Shown here in pieces: positions 3,798-6,812 of a DNA stretch of 6,812 nt; the stretch's first letter is position 1, and each line of letters opens with the position of its first letter. This DNA comes from Bacillota bacterium (GTDB lineage Bacteria; Bacillota_B; Desulfitobacteriia; Desulfitobacteriales; Desulfitobacteriaceae): assembly GCA_021779415.1 (NCBI GenBank), contig JAJYAS010000184.1, positions 1 to 6,812 on the forward strand, written 5' to 3'. Below the pieces are notes generated by a model. That model ran no database searches, was not told the DNA's origin, and saw nothing but the letters and a program-made list of their open reading frames with translations. The position numbers were made by a program, and so were the translations under genes.

Positions 3798-5534
3798 TCA
3801 CAGGTCAAGCAACTTATCCCCTTTGATTTCATCCGCGCTCCAAGCGATGACGGCAAAGTTTCCATCCGAATGCTTATCCACTTTGTTGATCCACTCAATC
3901 TCGTTGCTTGCTTTGGCAATCAGCAGTTGATTCGTTGTGCCCGTATGATACAGGGAAGAATTTATAACCCACCATTTCGTCGCAATACCTGCACGTTTCA
4001 AATCTTCTTCGAGGCGCATTGCTTCATACACGGGTGTGGCTTCCGCCAGCGTAACAATGATGACCTCGGTTTCGTCGGCATTACGCAGTCGTGGCAACAG
4101 ATTTTTCACCGATTCGGGAATGTCCCCTTGTGATCGCTGGATTTCCTTGTGGTAGCTCTGCGTGGAGTCTAACAGCAGAAGCGTATGACCGGTCGGAGCT
4201 GTGTCAATAACAACCACTTGATCTTCGGCCTTTTCTACGATTTGGGCAAAGGCTCTGAACACTGCAATTTCCTGGGTACAGGGGGAGCGCAAATCTTCCT
4301 CAATATAAGCTATGTCCTCCTCGGACATGGTTTCTCTGGCCTTGGCAAGCACTTCCTCTTGATAGTTTTTCAGTTCAGCCTGCTCGTCAATATGGCTCAT
4401 AGTGATGCCACTGGTTTCCTCGAGGACAAATTTGAGATGGGCCGCAGGATCTGTGGTGGTTAGGTGCACCTTTTTACCTCTTGCGGATAATCCCATCGCA
4501 ATCGCCGCCGCAAGAGTCGTCTTTCCCACTCCCCCTTTGCCCATGGTAAAGATAACTTTTTTATGTGTGTTGTACAGGTCATCAATGACCTCCTTAAGTT
4601 TGGGAATCACCTGAGCCTGTATCGTTTCATCACGGACAATATAATTATCCTTAGTCAGCAATGCTCTTACATTCTCCATTCCTGTAATGTTATAGGCTCT
4701 AAGCGGCACAGTATATGTGATAAGGCTTAGTAAGCCCTGCGGCATTTCAGCCAGCGCTTTCTGCTGTTTTTGATAGAGACTCTCAGAAATACTGTCATCA
4801 TACAAGGTCAGTACACCATTAATGACCATGACCTGATTGTTTACTCCAATCTCCGCCAGCTCCTCAGACGCTCTTTCAGCTTCTTTAAGAGAGGCTGCTT
4901 CAGGACGCGAAACGAGAATGAGGGTTGTTAATTTGCCGTCGGCTAAGGTTTCAACAGCCTTTTTATAAATCCCCTTTTTGTTTTCCAATCCGGATAGTTG
5001 TCCTAAACAAGATGCACCGTGGGTGCTTTCACTAATAAAGTTGCTCCATGCAGATGGTAGTTGTAGCATTCTGAGGGTGTGACCTGTTGGAGCAGTATCA
5101 AAAATAACATGATCGTATTCTAGTTGCGTTTTTTCATCGGTTATAAAGTTTGAAAACTCATTGAAGGCAGCAATTTCAACAGTACAGGAGCCGGAAAGCT
5201 GTTCTTCCATGTTGTTAAGCACGGCATCGGGCAGTTTTCCACGGTAGGGAGAGATGACACTTTCTCGGTATTCCGCTGCCGCTTGGATGGGATCAAGGTT
5301 GGCGACAACTAGATTCGGCACTTCTTTGATGGGAATACCCTTATTCGTCAGCTCAGTGTTAAAAACGTCCTGCAAGTTTGAAGCAGGATCGGTGCTGATA
5401 AGCAGTACCTTTTTGCCACTGTCCGCAAGGTTGACCGCAGTAGCACAAGCTGTTGAGGTTTTACCGACACCGCCTTTTCCAGTATAAAACAAATATTTTG
5501 TAAGCCTGATTTTCTGCGGATTAAAAATCTCCAT
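3798..5534 (-). CDS. arsA: ArsA arsenite/antimonite-transport ATPase, two fused halves
   Basis: ArsA is the soluble ATPase that binds the arsenite permease and uses ATP to drive As(III)/Sb(III) out of the cell. The 578-residue product is full length for the duplicated type. Half 1 (about residues 10-320) has the P-loop GKGGVGKTS at 19-27, a STDPASNL switch at 47-54 and DTAPTGHT at 146-153. Half 2 (about 325-578) repeats these: MGKGGVGKTT at 331-340, TTDPAAHL at 360-367, DTAPTGHT at 444-451. The three As/Sb-binding cysteines of the family are all present: SGSCTVE (Cys117), HGASCLG (Cys176) and RSPCTQE (Cys419), so allosteric activation by metalloid should be retained. It starts 41 bases after arsD and is surely cotranscribed with it. 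Its ribosome site (GGGGGA, about 13 bases from ATG) is somewhat distant. No permease gene follows. Confidence 0.97.
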   Translation of the reverse strand: MEIFNPQKIRLTKYLFYTGKGGVGKTSTACATAVNLADSGKKVLLISTDPASNLQDVFNTELTNKGIPIKEVPNLVVANLDPIQAAAEYRESVISPYRGKLPDAVLNNMEEQLSGSCTVEIAAFNEFSNFITDEKTQLEYDHVIFDTAPTGHTLRMLQLPSAWSNFISESTHGASCLGQLSGLENKKGIYKKAVETLADGKLTTLILVSRPEAASLKEAERASEELAEIGVNNQVMVINGVLTLYDDSISESLYQKQQKALAEMPQGLLSLITYTVPLRAYNITGMENVRALLTKDNYIVRDETIQAQVIPKLKEVIDDLYNTHKKVIFTMGKGGVGKTTLAAAIAMGLSARGKKVHLTTTDPAAHLKFVLEETSGITMSHIDEQAELKNYQEEVLAKARETMSEEDIAYIEEDLRSPCTQEIAVFRAFAQIVEKAEDQVVVIDTAPTGHTLLLLDSTQSYHKEIQRSQGDIPESVKNLLPRLRNADETEVIIVTLAEATPVYEAMRLEEDLKRAGIATKWWVINSSLYHTGTTNQLLIAKASNEIEWINKVDKHSDGNFAVIAWSADEIKGDKLLDL

Positions 5535-5575
5535 GCTTAATTATCCCCCGTTCGTTATTATCTAATAATCTAGGA

Positions 5576-5965
5576 TTAGCAATTCCCGTCGGAACAACCG
5601 CATCCTCCTGCACTTTGAGGGAGGATTTTAAATTCCCTTTCTTGCTCACTCAAGAAACTTATCGGTATATTAAGAAGCTGCACAAATTCTTCATTGCTTG
5701 GGTATCTGCTACTTATTATTATTTCACCTTCTAAGAGAGTTGCGGGCAGTGCCTCGACCCCTTTGGTTTGGAGAAGGTCATTTACCGCCTTATTGTTAAC
5801 AAATTCCATCGGTGCATTGGTAAGATTGAAACGTTCAACCTCAATGCCGTTTTTCTTAAGTGAATTAAGAACGGTAGAAATCCGAAGCAATTCAGTGTCA
5901 ACCCCTACACCACAGAGACCTGTGGAACAGCACATAGCGGGTTCAAATATCTGCATTTTTTTCAC
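5576..5965 (-). CDS. arsD: ArsD arsenic metallochaperone
   Basis: ArsD carries As(III)/Sb(III) to ArsA and raises its affinity; it can also be a weak second-level repressor of ars operons. The 129-residue product has a thioredoxin-like fold. The sequence FEPAMCCSTGLCG places Cys12, Cys13 and Cys18 exactly where the three metalloid-transferring cysteines lie in the plasmid R773 protein. VEALPATLLEG (Pro74) is the cis-proline region. The tail GCGCSDGNC has Cys122, Cys124 and Cys129, a spacing different from the vicinal pairs of R773 ArsD. The start is GTG at 5965, with GAGGAG nine bases upstream; starting at the ATG three codons later would upset the family numbering. It is the first gene of the arsDA pair. 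The 214 bases upstream, back to the TPR gene, show no clear promoter or ArsR site. Confidence 0.96.
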   Translation of the reverse strand: MKKMQIFEPAMCCSTGLCGVGVDTELLRISTVLNSLKKNGIEVERFNLTNAPMEFVNNKAVNDLLQTKGVEALPATLLEGEIIISSRYPSNEEFVQLLNIPISFLSEQEREFKILPQSAGGCGCSDGNC

Positions 5966-6179
5966 AAATAATCGCTCCTCAATTTTAATTTATAAAGACA
6001 ACTCATTTATCAAATGGATCTTCAACTCCTTCTGAAAAACGAGTCGAGCTTAACCTCAACAACCATGTCTAAGATCTCTCTCGTTGCTATTATGCCTTAT
6101 CGTTGTTATTTCATAACGGCAAGCTTTCTGTTCAAGTGAAATCGTCAAAGGAACTGAAAAAATAATTTCCGTGATTGTC

Positions 6180-6800
6180 TTATTCGTTGTTAAGTTCGTT
6201 AAGGTGGTCTAGAGCAAAGGGGCTCTCTGGGTTTAGCTGAATTGCCTGTTCAAAAGCCTCTCTGGCTTTCGCTCTATCTCCCGTCTCCTGATAGGCTAAC
6301 CCTATGATATTATAGGCTTCCCCTCTACCCTCATCGTCCTGAGAATTTGTTAGATAAGTTTCTTCCTCTACGATAGCCGGTTCCCATTCTCTTTTCGCTA
6401 AATAAGCCGCTCCAAGTGAATAATGGACTTCGATAAGTGTTGGGTCGATCTCTAACGCTTTATAAAGATGCTCGATTCCTTGGGTTAAATCCTTATCTTT
6501 CCCAAAACCATCTATGTACATTGCTCCAATGATAATATGGTTTTTCGCCATGGAACTTAATACTCGTCTTTGATCAAAATAAATGCGGTATTCACCTTGA
6601 ACATTCCGTAAAAGAAGATATTGAATCTCGCTGGATAGAACTTCCGTAGTATAAAGATCACGATTGGTTTCTGAGACCTGAACGCTTATTCCATCAGCAA
6701 CAGAATTTTCACCCATTCTAAGATTATTTTTTAACTGTATATCCTTAATCTCAAAGCTCTCAATTTCCATAGTTTCTCTAAGCTGCTCCAACCATGTCAT
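6180..6800 (-). CDS. TPR-repeat protein of unknown function
   Basis: The 206-residue product has no signal peptide or membrane helix. Residues 1-85 are a mixed, acidic region of no recognised family. From about residue 88 there are three tetratricopeptide-type helix pairs: around 89-122 (ending YKALEIDPT), 123-156 (VHYSLGAAYLAKREWEPA) and 162-195 (AYNIIGLAYQETGDRAKAREAFEQAIQLNP). TPRs mediate protein-protein contacts, so an adaptor role is likely but no partner can be named. The ATG at 6800 has only a poor AAAGAAAA upstream, and the frame stays open to the window edge, so the true start may lie beyond it. It lies upstream of arsD on the same strand with no strong hairpin in the 214-base gap, so read-through into arsDA is possible. 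It is not a usual ars gene. Confidence 0.75.
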   Translation of the reverse strand: MTWLEQLRETMEIESFEIKDIQLKNNLRMGENSVADGISVQVSETNRDLYTTEVLSSEIQYLLLRNVQGEYRIYFDQRRVLSSMAKNHIIIGAMYIDGFGKDKDLTQGIEHLYKALEIDPTLIEVHYSLGAAYLAKREWEPAIVEEETYLTNSQDDEGRGEAYNIIGLAYQETGDRAKAREAFEQAIQLNPESPFALDHLNELNNE

Positions 6801-6812
6801 AATATTTTCTTT

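Noticed and set aside
3870..5487. Several plus-strand frames of 70-92 codons opposite arsA
   Set aside because: All are antisense to the full-length ArsA coding region.
5562..5579. CTAAT/ATTAG hairpin between arsD and arsA as a terminator
   Set aside because: A 5-bp AT-rich stem with an 8-base loop and no T run is too weak, and the genes are plainly one operon.
6004..6016. CATTT-ATC-AAATG dyad upstream of arsD as an ArsR operator
   Set aside because: The arms are only five bases and do not match a known ArsR half-site; chance is likely in this composition.

Overview
The window looks like chromosomal DNA of an AT-rich, low-GC Gram-positive anaerobe, most likely a Desulfosporosinus/Desulfitobacterium-type clostridium. 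The signs are strong GGAGG-type ribosome binding sites, GTG starts, a clostridial-style ArsD/ArsA pair, a DGC-domain zinc protein, a Zn-dependent phospholipase C and what reads as a selenocysteine-containing HesB protein. The assignment is inferred from protein style only.

Layout. Positions 1-348 (minus) hold the N-terminus of a heavy-metal P-type ATPase with a candidate promoter and an ArsR/SmtB-like dyad in front of it. After a strong hairpin terminator (436-469), 506-829 (minus) encodes a small cysteine-rich thioredoxin-fold protein. The gap 830-1196 holds a possible promoter and a terminator-like hairpin. Positions 1197-1487 (minus) encode a HesB/IscA-like protein whose first conserved cysteine codon is an in-frame UGA, followed at the right distance by a bacterial SECIS-like hairpin; an ordinary gene finder would miss or break this gene. 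The divergent gap 1488-1792 holds AT-only dyads and a perfect 36-bp palindrome.

On the plus strand, a Zn-dependent phospholipase C (1793-2572) overlaps the start of a chemotaxis receptor gene (2572-3185). That gene has lost its middle (second membrane segment, HAMP and signalling tip) and is frame-shifted, so it is a pseudogene. Converging on it is a minus-strand cluster: a TPR protein (6180-6800), arsD (5576-5965), arsA (3798-5534), a 45-bp inverted repeat that probably ends the ars transcript, then two tiny candidate ORFs and a DGC-domain protein (3210-3557).

How it fits together. ArsD binds As(III)/Sb(III) and hands it to ArsA, which energises an arsenite permease; neither the permease nor an arsR is in the window. 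The metal ATPase, the CxCxxxC thioredoxin-like protein, the HesB-like selenoprotein and the four-cysteine DGC protein all suggest a metal, metalloid or thiol-handling neighbourhood. The phospholipase and broken receptor look unrelated to it. No tRNA, rRNA, CRISPR array, transposase or insertion sequence was seen.
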